Shown here: one piece after another, positions 46,276 through 55,650 of the stretch | Layout of the letters: every line of letters starts with the position of its first letter | How positions within the stretch are numbered: position 1 is the first letter of the stretch | DNA from: Tissierella sp. | GTDB lineage: Bacteria; Bacillota; Clostridia; Tissierellales; Tissierellaceae | Direction: 5' to 3' | Assembly (NCBI RefSeq): GCF_031460495.1 | Contig: NZ_JAVKTS010000003.1 | Coordinates: forward strand, 525,900-589,899 | Length of the DNA: 64,000 nt | Program-made: the position numbers and the translations under genes | Notes under the pieces: model-generated | The model's database searches: none | Told to the model about the DNA's origin: nothing | What the model saw: only the letters and a program-made list of their open reading frames with translations

Positions 46276-46290
46276 AAAGAGGTGGAAAAA

Positions 46291-47286
46291 ATGGAAAAAG
46301 TATTAGACGTTAAAAATTTGGCTGTATCCTTTAAGACTTTCTTTGGTGAAGTTGAGGCTGTTCGAGATATTAGTTTTAGTGTAGGTAGATCTGAGACAGT
46401 AGCCATAGTTGGTGAGTCTGGATGTGGTAAATCAGTTACTGCCAATTCAATCATGCAGCTACTTCCTATGCCACCGGCTTTCTTCAAGGGTGGAGAAATA
46501 TTATTTAAAGGTGATAATCTATTAAAGAAAACAGATAAAGAGATGGAAGCATTTCGTGGTAATCAAATTTCCATGGTATTCCAAGACCCTATGACCTCTT
46601 TAAATCCAACTATGAAAATTGGAAAACAGATTGTAGAAGGCCTTGTAAAGCATCAAAAACTATCCAAGGAAGATGCAGAAAAAAAAGCCATAGATATGTT
46701 GAACCTAGTAGCAGTTCCTCAGCCTGAAAAAAGAGTTAACCAATATCCCCATGAGTTTTCAGGTGGTATGAGACAAAGGGTAATGATAGCCCTTGCTATG
46801 GTGTCTACTCCTCAACTACTAATTGCTGATGAGCCTACTACTGCCCTTGATGTTACTGTACAGGCACAAATCCTTGAGCTAATGAAAGAAATACAGACAA
46901 AGCTAGATATGTCAATTATTATCATCACCCATGATTTAGGTATCGTGGCAGATATGAGTGACAAAGTCCTTGTAATGTATGCAGGACAAATTATAGAAGA
47001 AGGATTGACAGAAGAAATATTTGCTAATACTAAACACCCTTATACTAGAAAATTATTGGCTTCTGTACCTCGTTTGGATATGTCAAGGGATGAACCTCTA
47101 CATTCCATAGAAGGTAGCCCGCCTGATTTATATATACCTCCTAAGGGTTGTTCATTCTATGATAGATGTGACCATGCAATGAAGATTTGTAAGGAACATA
47201 TGCCTGACTTTGATAGTCATAGTAATACGCATAGAAGTAGATGCTGGCTAAATCACCCTATGGCTTCTGAAGGGAGGAATTCATAA
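46291..47286 (+). CDS. oppD: Oligopeptide ABC transporter ATPase OppD
   Basis: A 331-residue ATPase. Walker [14 protein letters not shown]-loop [16 protein letters not shown], signature [14 protein letters not shown], Walker [14 protein letters not shown] and the switch His in ITHDLG are intact. The C-terminal oligopeptide/dipeptide extension carries four cysteines (CSFYDRC, C, C near residues 285-325) that in homologues bind a 4Fe-4S cluster. I start at the ATG at 46291 rather than the GTG three codons earlier, because AGAGGTGG overlaps the GTG. The stop overlaps the oppF start (TAATG). Confidence 0.95.
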   Translation: MEKVLDVKNLAVSFKTFFGEVEAVRDISFSVGRSETVAIVGESGCGKSVTANSIMQLLPMPPAFFKGGEILFKGDNLLKKTDKEMEAFRGNQISMVFQDPMTSLNPTMKIGKQIVEGLVKHQKLSKEDAEKKAIDMLNLVAVPQPEKRVNQYPHEFSGGMRQRVMIALAMVSTPQLLIADEPTTALDVTVQAQILELMKEIQTKLDMSIIIITHDLGIVADMSDKVLVMYAGQIIEEGLTEEIFANTKHPYTRKLLASVPRLDMSRDEPLHSIEGSPPDLYIPPKGCSFYDRCDHAMKICKEHMPDFDSHSNTHRSRCWLNHPMASEGRNS

Positions 47287-48248
47287 TGGTAGAACCTTTA
47301 ATATCAGCAAGAAATATTAAGAAGCATTTTGATGTAGGCGAAGGAATGCTAAAGGCTGTAGATGGTATTAGCTTTGACATATATCCTGGGGAAACCTTTG
47401 GTCTAGTTGGAGAATCTGGATGTGGTAAATCCACTGCTGGAAGAACCTTAATTAGACTTTATGACCCTACTGATGGAGAGTTATTCTTCAATGGTCAAAA
47501 TATATATGAGTTATCAAGGCGTGATATGCAAGAAGTTAGACGAAATTTCCAAATGATATTCCAGGACCCTTATGCTTCTCTAAATCCTAGGATGACTGTG
47601 GAAGAAATAGTTGCTGAACCCTTAGATATCCACAAAATTTACAAAAATTCTAGTGAAAGACGAGCTAGAGTCGTAGAATTATTGGAATTAGTTGGATTAA
47701 ATGAAGAACACGCCATGCGTTTCCCCCATGAGTTTTCAGGTGGACAAAGACAAAGAATTGGTATTGCAAGGGCTTTAGCTCTAAGTCCAAAGTTTATAGT
47801 GTGTGATGAGCCAATATCAGCCCTAGATGTGTCCATTCAAGCTCAAGTAGTTAATCTACTAAAGGATTTACAGGAAAAACTAGGCTTAACTTATTTGTTT
47901 ATAGCCCATGATTTATCCATGGTAAGATATATTTCTGATAGAGTTGGTGTAATGTATTTAGGTCATATGATGGAGTTAGCTAAATCAGAAGAGCTCTACG
48001 AAAACCCTATGCATCCTTATACAAGGGCACTATTATCAGCTATACCAATACCAGATCCAAATATACAAAGATCTAGAAAGAGAATAATGCTAGAGGGAGA
48101 TGTACCAAGCCCTATTAATCCAAAGGAATGTTGCAGATTTGTTGATAGATGCGCCTACGCCAAAGATATATGTAGGCAAGAAACACCTACTTTCGAAGAA
48201 TTAAAACCAGGCCATTTCGTAGCCTGCCATAGAGCAAAAGAAATATAA
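47286..48248 (+). CDS. oppF: Oligopeptide ABC transporter ATPase OppF
   Basis: A 320-residue ATPase and partner of OppD. Walker [15 protein letters not shown]-loop [15 protein letters not shown], signature [14 protein letters not shown] and Walker [15 protein letters not shown] are present. A C-terminal extension has the cysteine-rich [15 protein letters not shown]...C motif. It is the last gene of the plus-strand opp operon and converges on the murJ gene at 48299. Palindrome R4 lies between the two stop codons and can terminate both. Its ATG overlaps the oppD stop by one base, which suggests coupled translation. Confidence 0.95.
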   Translation: MVEPLISARNIKKHFDVGEGMLKAVDGISFDIYPGETFGLVGESGCGKSTAGRTLIRLYDPTDGELFFNGQNIYELSRRDMQEVRRNFQMIFQDPYASLNPRMTVEEIVAEPLDIHKIYKNSSERRARVVELLELVGLNEEHAMRFPHEFSGGQRQRIGIARALALSPKFIVCDEPISALDVSIQAQVVNLLKDLQEKLGLTYLFIAHDLSMVRYISDRVGVMYLGHMMELAKSEELYENPMHPYTRALLSAIPIPDPNIQRSRKRIMLEGDVPSPINPKECCRFVDRCAYAKDICRQETPTFEELKPGHFVACHRAKEI

Positions 48249-48251
48249 ATC

Positions 48252-48298
48252 AAATAAGTTTAGAAATCGGTGCCAGGCACCGATTTCTAAACTTATTT
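48252..48298 (-). repeat. GGTGCC-A-GGCACC palindrome copy R4
   Basis: Perfect 47-bp palindrome (AAATAAGTTTAGAAATC arm), core 48269-48281. It directly abuts the murJ stop codon (48299) on the minus strand and follows the oppF stop by three bases on the plus strand. Confidence 0.92.
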
Positions 48299-49828
48299 TT
48301 ATCTCCTGAATATTATCCTAAGTTCCTTCACTTTGAACAATATACATAATCCAAAGTATGCTACTACCCCTACTGCTACTGATACAAATAATGTTATTAC
48401 CTGTACAATCTTAGTAGCTGGTAGCAGTGGTCCTATTTTATAATACATTAGAAAAACTATTATCCCCATTACAAGTGCAGCTGCAAGAGTTTTCATAAAG
48501 CAAATTAGGTATTTTGTCAATCCTATTGCTCCTACCTTTTTTCTTAGACTTAGGAATAGCATTATTGTAGTTGCCGTGGCAGATATACTGGTTGCCAATG
48601 CCAATCCACTATGAGCCATATATTCCACTAATATTAGGTTTAGAATAAGATTTAAAACTACTGCAATAACTCCATTTATCATTGGTGTTAATGTGTCCTG
48701 GAAAGAATAATAAACCTTATTGAGCATTAATCTCAATGATGAACCTACAAGTCCTAATGAATAAAATATCAATGCCTGGCTGGTCATATAAGTAGCTATA
48801 GAATCAAATGCTCCCCTCTCAAAGAACAAATATACCAATGGTTCAGCTAATAATACTAGACCCACTGTAGCTGGAACTGTGATTATAAGTATAATATTGA
48901 TACCTTGTCCTAATATTTCCTTCACTTTCCCAATATCTTCCTGAGAAAAAGCCTGGGATAACATAGGAAATATTACTGTAGTTATTGCCATTACAAATAC
49001 AGCAATAACCATCTCATTGATTCTGGAAGCATAGGTTAGGGCTGAAATACTTCCTCCTACTAAATCTGATGCAATGGTTTTATCTATGATTACATTTATT
49101 TGTTGTACTAAGGATCCTAAGAGTACTGGCAATACCAAGCTCATTGCTTTCCTCAAATATTTATCATTCAAATTAAGACCAGGCCTATATCTATATCCCA
49201 TATGATTTACCGCAGGCAATAATATTAAAAATTGCATGGATGCTGCGATTACAGTGACTACCATTAATGTAAATACACTGGCTTCCTTTGCAAAGAACAA
49301 CAAAAATATTATGAATACAAAATTATACGGTAAGCCTGAAATAGCAGGTGGTCCGAATATTTTACTACTATGTAATAATCCAGAAAACACATGGGTCAGA
49401 CCTAAAAAAATTGCTATAGGTAGTCCTACTCTATTTAGAGAAACTGCTAGTTCAAATTGCTCTCCTTCAAATCCTTTAGCCAATATTCTAATTACCAATG
49501 GTGAAAATATATATCCTAACAAAACTATTATAGAAGTAATTACTAGTACTAGATTTGTTATATTATTCAAGTATTTTAGCTTGCCTTTATTTCCATATCT
49601 CTCACCAATCTCTGTGAAAATAGGTATAAGTGTAGTATTTAAAGCTGAACCTAATGTACCTACAATAATTACTGTGGCAGTCATGGCTACAAAATATGTA
49701 TCAGTCTCCATACCTGAACCAAATTTATCAGCTATTAAAACTTCCCTTATAAAGCCTAAGGCCTTTGAAATTAAAGTAAATATAGAAATCATTGCAGCAG
49801 ATTGAGCCAATCCTTGTTTTTTAGTCAT
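48299..49828 (-). CDS. murJ: Lipid II flippase MurJ
   Basis: A 509-residue, fourteen-helix MOP-superfamily protein of full MurJ length. The N-terminal QSAAMISIFTLISKALGFIREVLIADKFGSGMETDTYFVAMT, with the conserved R-E of MurJ, and the FFERGAFDS motif are clear. MurJ flips lipid II to the outer face for peptidoglycan synthesis. It is the intact member of two MurJ-type proteins here, the other at 38746-40035 being about 75 residues shorter at the C-terminus. It is convergent with the opp operon. Confidence 0.93.
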   Translation of the reverse strand: MTKKQGLAQSAAMISIFTLISKALGFIREVLIADKFGSGMETDTYFVAMTATVIIVGTLGSALNTTLIPIFTEIGERYGNKGKLKYLNNITNLVLVITSIIVLLGYIFSPLVIRILAKGFEGEQFELAVSLNRVGLPIAIFLGLTHVFSGLLHSSKIFGPPAISGLPYNFVFIIFLLFFAKEASVFTLMVVTVIAASMQFLILLPAVNHMGYRYRPGLNLNDKYLRKAMSLVLPVLLGSLVQQINVIIDKTIASDLVGGSISALTYASRINEMVIAVFVMAITTVIFPMLSQAFSQEDIGKVKEILGQGINIILIITVPATVGLVLLAEPLVYLFFERGAFDSIATYMTSQALIFYSLGLVGSSLRLMLNKVYYSFQDTLTPMINGVIAVVLNLILNLILVEYMAHSGLALATSISATATTIMLFLSLRKKVGAIGLTKYLICFMKTLAAALVMGIIVFLMYYKIGPLLPATKIVQVITLFVSVAVGVVAYFGLCILFKVKELRIIFRR

Positions 49829-49910
49829 TTATATGCCTCTTTTCCTATCTTTATTATCACTATCATTTTATCAAATATATTCCCAAGTGTCATCTCTTAT
49901 CTAAGAAAAC

Positions 49911-49943
49911 AGAAAGCAATCTAATTAGAATAGATTGCTTTCT
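49911..49943 (-). terminator. Terminator overlapping the end of the SLH/PrcB-type gene
   Basis: A 13-bp perfect stem AGAAAGCAATCTA / TAGATTGCTTTCT with a 7-base loop. On the minus strand it is followed by GTTTTCTT. The stop codon (49925-49927) lies in the loop region. Confidence 0.8.
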
Positions 49944-50779
49944 ATGCCGTCTACCAAAAATACATATGGTAACTGGTTTAGTTGAGTTTTGTCAATTTCT
50001 ATAGTCATAGTTTTATAGGTAAGGACTTGTAGCTGCATCATACCTTCCTTAGGTGGCGTAATTTTTAGATAAATTTTATATCCATCCTTTTCTTTTAGTA
50101 TCTTATCCACTCCTAATGAATATCCTGGAGTAGGAAACTCCTTAGTCAAAGTGACTAATACACTATCCTCTAACTCCTTTACTATAACAGTCTCTTGATT
50201 GTTATAACCTTGGACCACCCCTGTAATATTAAATGATATTTCTCTCATGCCATCCAATACTCCTTTCAATCTTTGTAAGATTATTATGGCTTCAGCTTGG
50301 CTAAGTTTTTTGTCTGGTGCGAAACTTGTATCCGAAACTCCATAAATAATCTCAAGATTATATAATACCCTTAATAATTCTATGCTTTCTTTATCCATTG
50401 TATTAATATCTTGAAAAGTAAGTTCCTTATTTTTATCTATTTTTATATCAATTGCTAACAATTTCCTACCTATTAGTTCTACCACTTCTTGCCTTGTTAA
50501 AGCTTCGTTTATTCCGATATTCTGCGTAGTAGTATCTAATTCATAATCCTTAGCTAAAGATGATAATGACAAAGCAAAATCCTGCTTCAACATATCTAAT
50601 TTTGGGTCAAGTTTGCTAAATTTATCCTTGGCTAAATATGGAAAATAATATGCAAGAAATTCCTTTTCAATCATTCCCTTGGACCAATGATTATTCAGCT
50701 TGGTATCCATATCAGCAAAGACAACTACTGATGACGAAAGAATAAATATTACTAGCAAAAATAATACAATTTTTTTCAT
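49925..50779 (-). CDS. Secreted protein with SLH-like domains and a PrcB-type C-terminal domain
   Basis: A 284-residue exported protein. Signal peptide at residues 1-22 (KKIVLFLLVIFILSSSVVVFA), then S-layer-homology-like segments (NHWSKGMIEKEF, LTRQEVVELIGRKLL, TFQDIN, DTSFAPDKKLSQAEAIIILQRL) to about residue 170. The C-terminal part (GYSLGVDKILKEKDGYKIYLKITPPKEGMMQLQVLTYKTMTIEI) resembles the PrcB_C domain found in protease-complex accessory proteins. The combination suggests a wall-anchored accessory protein, but no protease gene is adjacent. Function unknown. Confidence 0.8.
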   Translation of the reverse strand: MKKIVLFLLVIFILSSSVVVFADMDTKLNNHWSKGMIEKEFLAYYFPYLAKDKFSKLDPKLDMLKQDFALSLSSLAKDYELDTTTQNIGINEALTRQEVVELIGRKLLAIDIKIDKNKELTFQDINTMDKESIELLRVLYNLEIIYGVSDTSFAPDKKLSQAEAIIILQRLKGVLDGMREISFNITGVVQGYNNQETVIVKELEDSVLVTLTKEFPTPGYSLGVDKILKEKDGYKIYLKITPPKEGMMQLQVLTYKTMTIEIDKTQLNQLPYVFLVDGIESNLF

Positions 50780-50851
50780 ATAACCAGCCCCCTCTTTTAA
50801 CTATATTATACCCTAATAATGTAAAAAAGTAGGTTACATTATGATTACAAA

Positions 50852-50896
50852 AATAAGTTTGGAAAACGGTGCCAGGCACCGTTTTCCAAACCTATT
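50852..50896 (-). repeat. GGTGCC-A-GGCACC palindrome copy R5
   Basis: A 45-bp near-palindrome (AATAAGTTTGGAAAAC arm, one arm mismatch), core 50868-50880. It ends one base before the livF stop codon (50898) on the minus strand. TTTTTG follows on that strand. Confidence 0.88.
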
Positions 50897-50897
50897 A

Positions 50898-51608
50898 CTA
50901 TTTTGCTTCCCCTAAATATGCTTCTTTTACTTTTTCATCATTTAGTAGCTGCTGTCCTGGACCTTCTAATACTAAAGATCCTGTTTCTAAAACATATCCA
51001 TAGTCTGCTATTTCCAAGGACTTTTTAGCATTTTGCTCTACTAATAATATTGTATTTCCTTGTTTATGAATTTCTTTTATTATATCAAATATATCTTTAA
51101 CTAATAGTGGAGCAAGACCTAAAGATGGCTCATCTAGCATTAATATCTTTGGTTTTGCCATTAATGCACGACCAACTGCAAGCATTTGTTGCTCTCCGCC
51201 AGACAATGTACCTGATTTTTGCCACAATCTTTCTTTAAGTCTTGGAAATAAATCATATACCTTATTCATGTCCTTACTTATCTCAGTCTTATCTTTTCTA
51301 GTATATGCTCCAAGAATTAAATTTTCTTCTACAGTAAGATTGGCAAAGACCCTTCTACCCTCAGGAGATAATGCTATCCCTCGCTTTACTATATCCATGG
51401 TCTTAAGGTCTGTTAAATCCTCATCGTCATATAATACCTTTCCTTCTTCCTTTTTTACTAGATTCATGATAGCTCTTAAGGTAGAAGATTTTCCAGCTCC
51501 ATTAGCACCTATTAGTGTAACTATTTTATTTTCCTCTATATTAATATTTATTCCTCTTAGGGCTTTAATCCCACCATAGCTAACATGAAGATTACTAACA
51601 GTAAGCAT
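50898..51608 (-). CDS. livF: Branched-chain amino-acid ABC transporter ATPase LivF
   Basis: A 236-residue ATPase. Walker A GANGAGKSSTLR, the signature LSGGEQQMLAVGRALM and Walker B ILMLDEPSLGLAP (the 'LGLAP' after Walker B is typical of LivF) are present, with EQNA at the switch region. It is the last gene of livJHMGF, and its start overlaps the livG stop by one base. It couples ATP hydrolysis to uptake of leucine, isoleucine and valine or related amino acids. Palindrome R5 closes the operon. Confidence 0.95.
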   Translation of the reverse strand: MLTVSNLHVSYGGIKALRGININIEENKIVTLIGANGAGKSSTLRAIMNLVKKEEGKVLYDDEDLTDLKTMDIVKRGIALSPEGRRVFANLTVEENLILGAYTRKDKTEISKDMNKVYDLFPRLKERLWQKSGTLSGGEQQMLAVGRALMAKPKILMLDEPSLGLAPLLVKDIFDIIKEIHKQGNTILLVEQNAKKSLEIADYGYVLETGSLVLEGPGQQLLNDEKVKEAYLGEAK

Positions 51609-52375
51609 TATTCCACCCCCAAGTATGCTTCAATAACCCTAGAATCATTTTGAATTTCTTGTGGATTACCTTCTGCAATTAAAATTCCGTGATCTAATAC
51701 AAATATTTTTTCACAGATTCCCATTACCACTTCCATATGATGCTCTATTAAAAATATAGTCAGATTAAATTCCTTTTTGATATCATCAATAAATCCCATT
51801 AAATCTTGTGTTTCTTGAGGGTTCATTCCTGCTGCTGGTTCATCGAGGAGTAATAGCTTTGGATCTGTTGCCAAGGCCCTAGCTATTTCCAGACGCCTTT
51901 GCTTTCCATAAGGTAAAGAAAATGCTTTCTCAGCCCTTTCCTCGTAAAGACCTACCTTTTGTAGTAAGTATCTTGATTTTTCCATCATTTCTTTCTCTTC
52001 TTTTACATAACTTGGGAGTCTCACTATAGAGGAAAAAATTCCAGATTTCAACCTTAGATGACCTCCTATAAACACATTATCTAAAACCGATAATTCCTTG
52101 AACAATCTAATGTTTTGGAAGGTTCTACATACCCCTAAATTAGCTATCTGATCTGGTCGAAAACTTGATATTATTTGATCCTTATCTCCCTTATTAAATG
52201 ATACATTCCCTTCTGTAGGCTTGTATACACCTGTAACTACATTAAATATAGTAGTTTTACCTGCTCCATTTGGCCCTATAAGACCTACAGTTTCTCCCTC
52301 TCTTATATGGGCTGAAAAATTATTTACAGCCACAACTCCGCCAAATCTCATAGTTATATTATCAATTTTTAGCAT
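51608..52375 (-). CDS. livG: Branched-chain amino-acid ABC transporter ATPase LivG
   Basis: A 255-residue ATPase. Walker A GPNGAGKTTIFN, signature LPYGKQRRLEIARALA and Walker B LLLLDEPAAGMNP (the 'AAGMNP' motif is typical of LivG) are complete, with EHHM at the switch. It overlaps livM by 14 bases and livF by one, so the liv genes are tightly coupled. Its partner ATPase is LivF. Confidence 0.95.
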   Translation of the reverse strand: MLKIDNITMRFGGVVAVNNFSAHIREGETVGLIGPNGAGKTTIFNVVTGVYKPTEGNVSFNKGDKDQIISSFRPDQIANLGVCRTFQNIRLFKELSVLDNVFIGGHLRLKSGIFSSIVRLPSYVKEEKEMMEKSRYLLQKVGLYEERAEKAFSLPYGKQRRLEIARALATDPKLLLLDEPAAGMNPQETQDLMGFIDDIKKEFNLTIFLIEHHMEVVMGICEKIFVLDHGILIAEGNPQEIQNDSRVIEAYLGVE

Positions 52376-53423
52376 ATTTTCCCCTCACTTTCGTCAGGGC
52401 ATTCTTCACAAACCCATCCTTTTTAAATATTATTACCAACATAAGAATAAGTGAAAATACAACCATTCTTAGTCCTGGTAATCCTGATGTAGTGAAGAAT
52501 CCAAAATTCATTGGTCCATCCAGGAATCTAAGTGCCTCCATTGATACAGTTATTATTATGGCTGATACAACAGTACCAGTAATATTTCCCATACCACCTA
52601 GTACTACTATTAATAAAATATTAAAGGTAAGGGCAAATTTAAATGATGCTGGGTCAATAGTTCCAAGGTGTACAGCTAAAAGCCCTCCTCCAATTCCTGC
52701 TAGGAAAGACCCAATAGTAAAGCTTAATACCTTATGCTTAAATAAATTTATCCCCATAGATCTAGCTGCTATTTCATCTTCACGAATGGCCTTAAAAGCC
52801 TTGCCATAAGATCCCTTCATTAGAAGGTTAATAAATACTATGGTCAATATAGCAGCTCCCCAAGCCCATAAAATATTAGGCTTAGCCTGAACATTGAATA
52901 CTCCTGCTATAAAGTCATTTTTCATCTGCGGTATTCCCTTTAACCCAAGAGAACCATTGGTTATACTTTGCAAATTGATAAATACAATTCTTATAATCTC
53001 TGAAAAGCCTAAAGTTGCAATAGCTAGATAGTCATCTGTTAACTTTAATACTGGCGCCCCTATTAAAAATCCAAATATGGCTGCCATAAGTCCACCCATT
53101 AACAATGCCAAAATAAATGGCAGATTTAAGTTTAGTAAAGATGATAACATAGGCTTCATATAGAAATTCATTTCCTTCATCTCTACAGGCATAGTTAGAA
53201 TTGCCACAGTATAAGCACCTATTGCCATAAAACCTGCATGGCCTAATGAGAATAATCCCGTGAAACCATTAATCAGATTCATACTAAGGCCAAGTATTAT
53301 ATAAATAGCACAAAGGTTTATTATCTTCACCTTATAGTTATCTAAAAATAAATTTGTGAAAATTAAAGCAATAATAACTATACCTATTAATAATAAGTTT
53401 CTAAATAATTTATTCTCTTTCAT
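52362..53423 (-). CDS. livM: Branched-chain amino-acid ABC transporter permease LivM
   Basis: A 353-residue permease with about ten hydrophobic helices and the family motifs LGLSMNLINGFTGLFSLGHAGFMAIGAYT and DEIAARSMGINLFKHKVLSFTIGSFLAGIGGGLLAVH. It forms the membrane channel with LivH, four bases upstream, and is coupled to livG by a 14-base overlap. Length and features are normal for LivM. Confidence 0.95.
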   Translation of the reverse strand: MKENKLFRNLLLIGIVIIALIFTNLFLDNYKVKIINLCAIYIILGLSMNLINGFTGLFSLGHAGFMAIGAYTVAILTMPVEMKEMNFYMKPMLSSLLNLNLPFILALLMGGLMAAIFGFLIGAPVLKLTDDYLAIATLGFSEIIRIVFINLQSITNGSLGLKGIPQMKNDFIAGVFNVQAKPNILWAWGAAILTIVFINLLMKGSYGKAFKAIREDEIAARSMGINLFKHKVLSFTIGSFLAGIGGGLLAVHLGTIDPASFKFALTFNILLIVVLGGMGNITGTVVSAIIITVSMEALRFLDGPMNFGFFTTSGLPGLRMVVFSLILMLVIIFKKDGFVKNALTKVRGKYAKN

Positions 53424-53426
53424 AGG

Positions 53427-54326
53427 CTACACCTTCTCCGCTGTTTTTTCTCCCATTAAACCAGTAGGTTTAACAAGGAGTATAATAATTAATAAAACAA
53501 AGGCAAATGCATCTCTATATCCTGTTAATTCAGGTAAAAATGCTATTAATAATATTTCACCTAGTCCAAGAATAAATCCGCCCATAACAGCCCCAGTGAT
53601 ATTACCTATACCACCGATTACGGCTGCTATGAAGCATTTCAGCCCTGGTAATACACCCATATGAGGCATAAGCTGGGGATATTTGATTCCCCATAAAATA
53701 CCACCTACTGCTGCTAAGAAGGAACCTACAAAGAAAGTAATAGATATTATTCCGTTGATATCTATACCCATAAGACTAGCTGCTTCGTAGTCTTTGGATA
53801 AAGCTCTCATTGCCATCCCAGTTCTTGTCTTTTGAATAAAAAAGTTTAGACCTATCAAAAGAACTACTGTAACTATTGGAATTACAAAGTTGACAATACC
53901 TACTGAAACCCCTCTAACCTGGACAACCTTATTGAAGACATCAGGGATTGGAAAGGCCTTTGGCCTTCCCCCAAACACTAATATACCTAGGTTTTGTAAT
54001 AAAAATGATGCACCTATGGCGGATATTAATATAGTAATCCTTGGAGATCCCCTAAGAGGCTTGTAAGCAAGTTTCTCTAGTAATAGTCCCAAAAATCCAG
54101 TAATAACTGAAGCTAGTATAAATACTATATACCATGGTATTGAAGTATAAGTAATGCCATAAAAAGTCAAATAAACACCTAGCATAAATATATCTCCGTG
54201 GGCAAAATTAATAAGTCTTAATATCCCATAAACCATAGTATATCCTATAGCAATCAGAGCATAGAGACTGCCTACTGACACACCATTGGCAATGTGTTGA
54301 AAAAATTCTTGAATGTCCATGCTCAT
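53427..54326 (-). CDS. livH: Branched-chain amino-acid ABC transporter permease LivH
   Basis: A 299-residue permease with about eight helices. Motifs GVSVGSLYALIAIGYTMVYGILRLINFAHGDIFMLG and DYEAASLMGIDINGIISITFFVGSFLAAVGGILWG are characteristic. It follows the binding-protein gene livJ by 15 bases and is the first permease gene of livJHMGF. LivH and LivM form the heterodimeric pore. Confidence 0.95.
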   Translation of the reverse strand: MSMDIQEFFQHIANGVSVGSLYALIAIGYTMVYGILRLINFAHGDIFMLGVYLTFYGITYTSIPWYIVFILASVITGFLGLLLEKLAYKPLRGSPRITILISAIGASFLLQNLGILVFGGRPKAFPIPDVFNKVVQVRGVSVGIVNFVIPIVTVVLLIGLNFFIQKTRTGMAMRALSKDYEAASLMGIDINGIISITFFVGSFLAAVGGILWGIKYPQLMPHMGVLPGLKCFIAAVIGGIGNITGAVMGGFILGLGEILLIAFLPELTGYRDAFAFVLLIIILLVKPTGLMGEKTAEKV

Positions 54327-54341
54327 TCCCCCATTTATTGC

Positions 54342-55502
54342 TTATTTTGTTGGCTCTACTGTTGTTAGATATACAAACTTTCCATTTTCCACTTTATTAA
54401 TAACTGCTGATTTAACAGCATCCCCGTTTTCATCTAAAGTAATAATTCCTGTGGCACCTATAAATTCTGTAGTTGCAGCAATTTTATCTCTAATAGCAAC
54501 TGGATCAGCTGTACCAGCTTTTTCTATAGCATCTATAATTACCATATAAGCATCATATCCTAAAGCTGCAAATGCATTGGCATCTGTACCATATTTAGTT
54601 TTATAATCTGCTAGGAAAGTCTTGGACATTTCTGTCACAGGAGATTCAGTTGTAAAGTGAGTACTATATACTACGCCCTCTACTGCTTCCCCACCTATAT
54701 CTAGAAATTCAGGAGCTTCCCAAGTATCTCCACCTAGTATTGGAATAGTAATACCTAAATCTCTTGCTTGTTTAATTAATAGTGCTGATTCACCATAATT
54801 TCCTGGAGCAAATATTACATCTGGATTTAATCCTTTGATATTAGTAAGCTGAGCTGAGAAATCTTGATCTCCAGTATTATATGAAGCTTTTCCTACAATT
54901 GAGCTCTCTGATCCTGTCAATTTTACAAAAGCCTTTTCAAAATATTGGGAAAGTCCTACGGAGTAATCTTGTTGTACATCTTGAATTATGGCAACTTTTT
55001 TAGCATTTAAAAAATCATATGCATAGTTAGCCATAACCGTACCTTGGAATGGATCAATGAAACATACTCTAAAGTAATAATCATTGTTTAATGTAACGAG
55101 TGGATTTGTCGGTGAACAACCTACTGCTGGAACCTTGGCATCTTTTACCACATCTCCAGCTGCCATGGATAATGAACTACCATAGCTACCAATGATTGCA
55201 ACAACCTTATCCTTATCAATAAGCTTAGAAGCAGCATTTGTTGCCTCTACCTTGTCGGATTTATTATCTGCTATAACTAATTCAACTTTCTTACCTAGCA
55301 CTGTACCAACCTTTTCATTAGCTAGTCTAATGCCCTCCACTGTCATTTCTCCACCTGCAGCATTTGCACCTGTCATAGGCTCAAATACACCTATTCTAAT
55401 AACATCACTATCTCCTCCAGATTTTTTCTGTGTAGCACAAGCTGATAATGAAGCTAAAACTAGAATTGCTGATAAAATAAGTAGAAAAGATTTTTTCCTC
55501 AT
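54342..55502 (-). CDS. livJ: Branched-chain amino-acid-binding lipoprotein
   Basis: A 386-residue periplasmic-binding-type lipoprotein. The lipobox LSAC puts the lipidated cysteine at residue 22. The mature domain begins IRIGVFEPMTGANAAGGEMTVEGIRLANEKVGTV, the Peripla_BP_6 (LivJ/LivK) signature, with YGSSLSMAAGDVV and GGDTWEAPEFLDIGG further on. It captures the amino acid outside the cell and feeds LivHM. First gene of the minus-strand operon; a dyad (AGACAT-N7-ATGTCT) lies at 55529-55547 just upstream and could bind a regulator. Exact amino-acid preference unknown. Confidence 0.95.
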   Translation of the reverse strand: MRKKSFLLILSAILVLASLSACATQKKSGGDSDVIRIGVFEPMTGANAAGGEMTVEGIRLANEKVGTVLGKKVELVIADNKSDKVEATNAASKLIDKDKVVAIIGSYGSSLSMAAGDVVKDAKVPAVGCSPTNPLVTLNNDYYFRVCFIDPFQGTVMANYAYDFLNAKKVAIIQDVQQDYSVGLSQYFEKAFVKLTGSESSIVGKASYNTGDQDFSAQLTNIKGLNPDVIFAPGNYGESALLIKQARDLGITIPILGGDTWEAPEFLDIGGEAVEGVVYSTHFTTESPVTEMSKTFLADYKTKYGTDANAFAALGYDAYMVIIDAIEKAGTADPVAIRDKIAATTEFIGATGIITLDENGDAVKSAVINKVENGKFVYLTTVEPTK

Positions 55503-55605
55503 CCTTTATTCCTCCTTTATTTTATTAAAGACATTAATAACATGTCTAGAATATATTTATAAACTTTATTAATACTATTTAATATTAGTAAAATTTATTC
55601 ATAAA

Positions 55606-55650
55606 AATAAGTTTAAAAAATGGTGCCAGGCACCGTTTTTTAAACTTATT
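55606..55650 (-). repeat. GGTGCC-A-GGCACC palindrome copy R6 (RAYT 3' flank)
   Basis: A 45-bp near-palindrome, core 55622-55634, overlapping the TAA stop of the RAYT gene (55646-55648). On the minus strand it is followed by TTTTTATG. Confidence 0.9.
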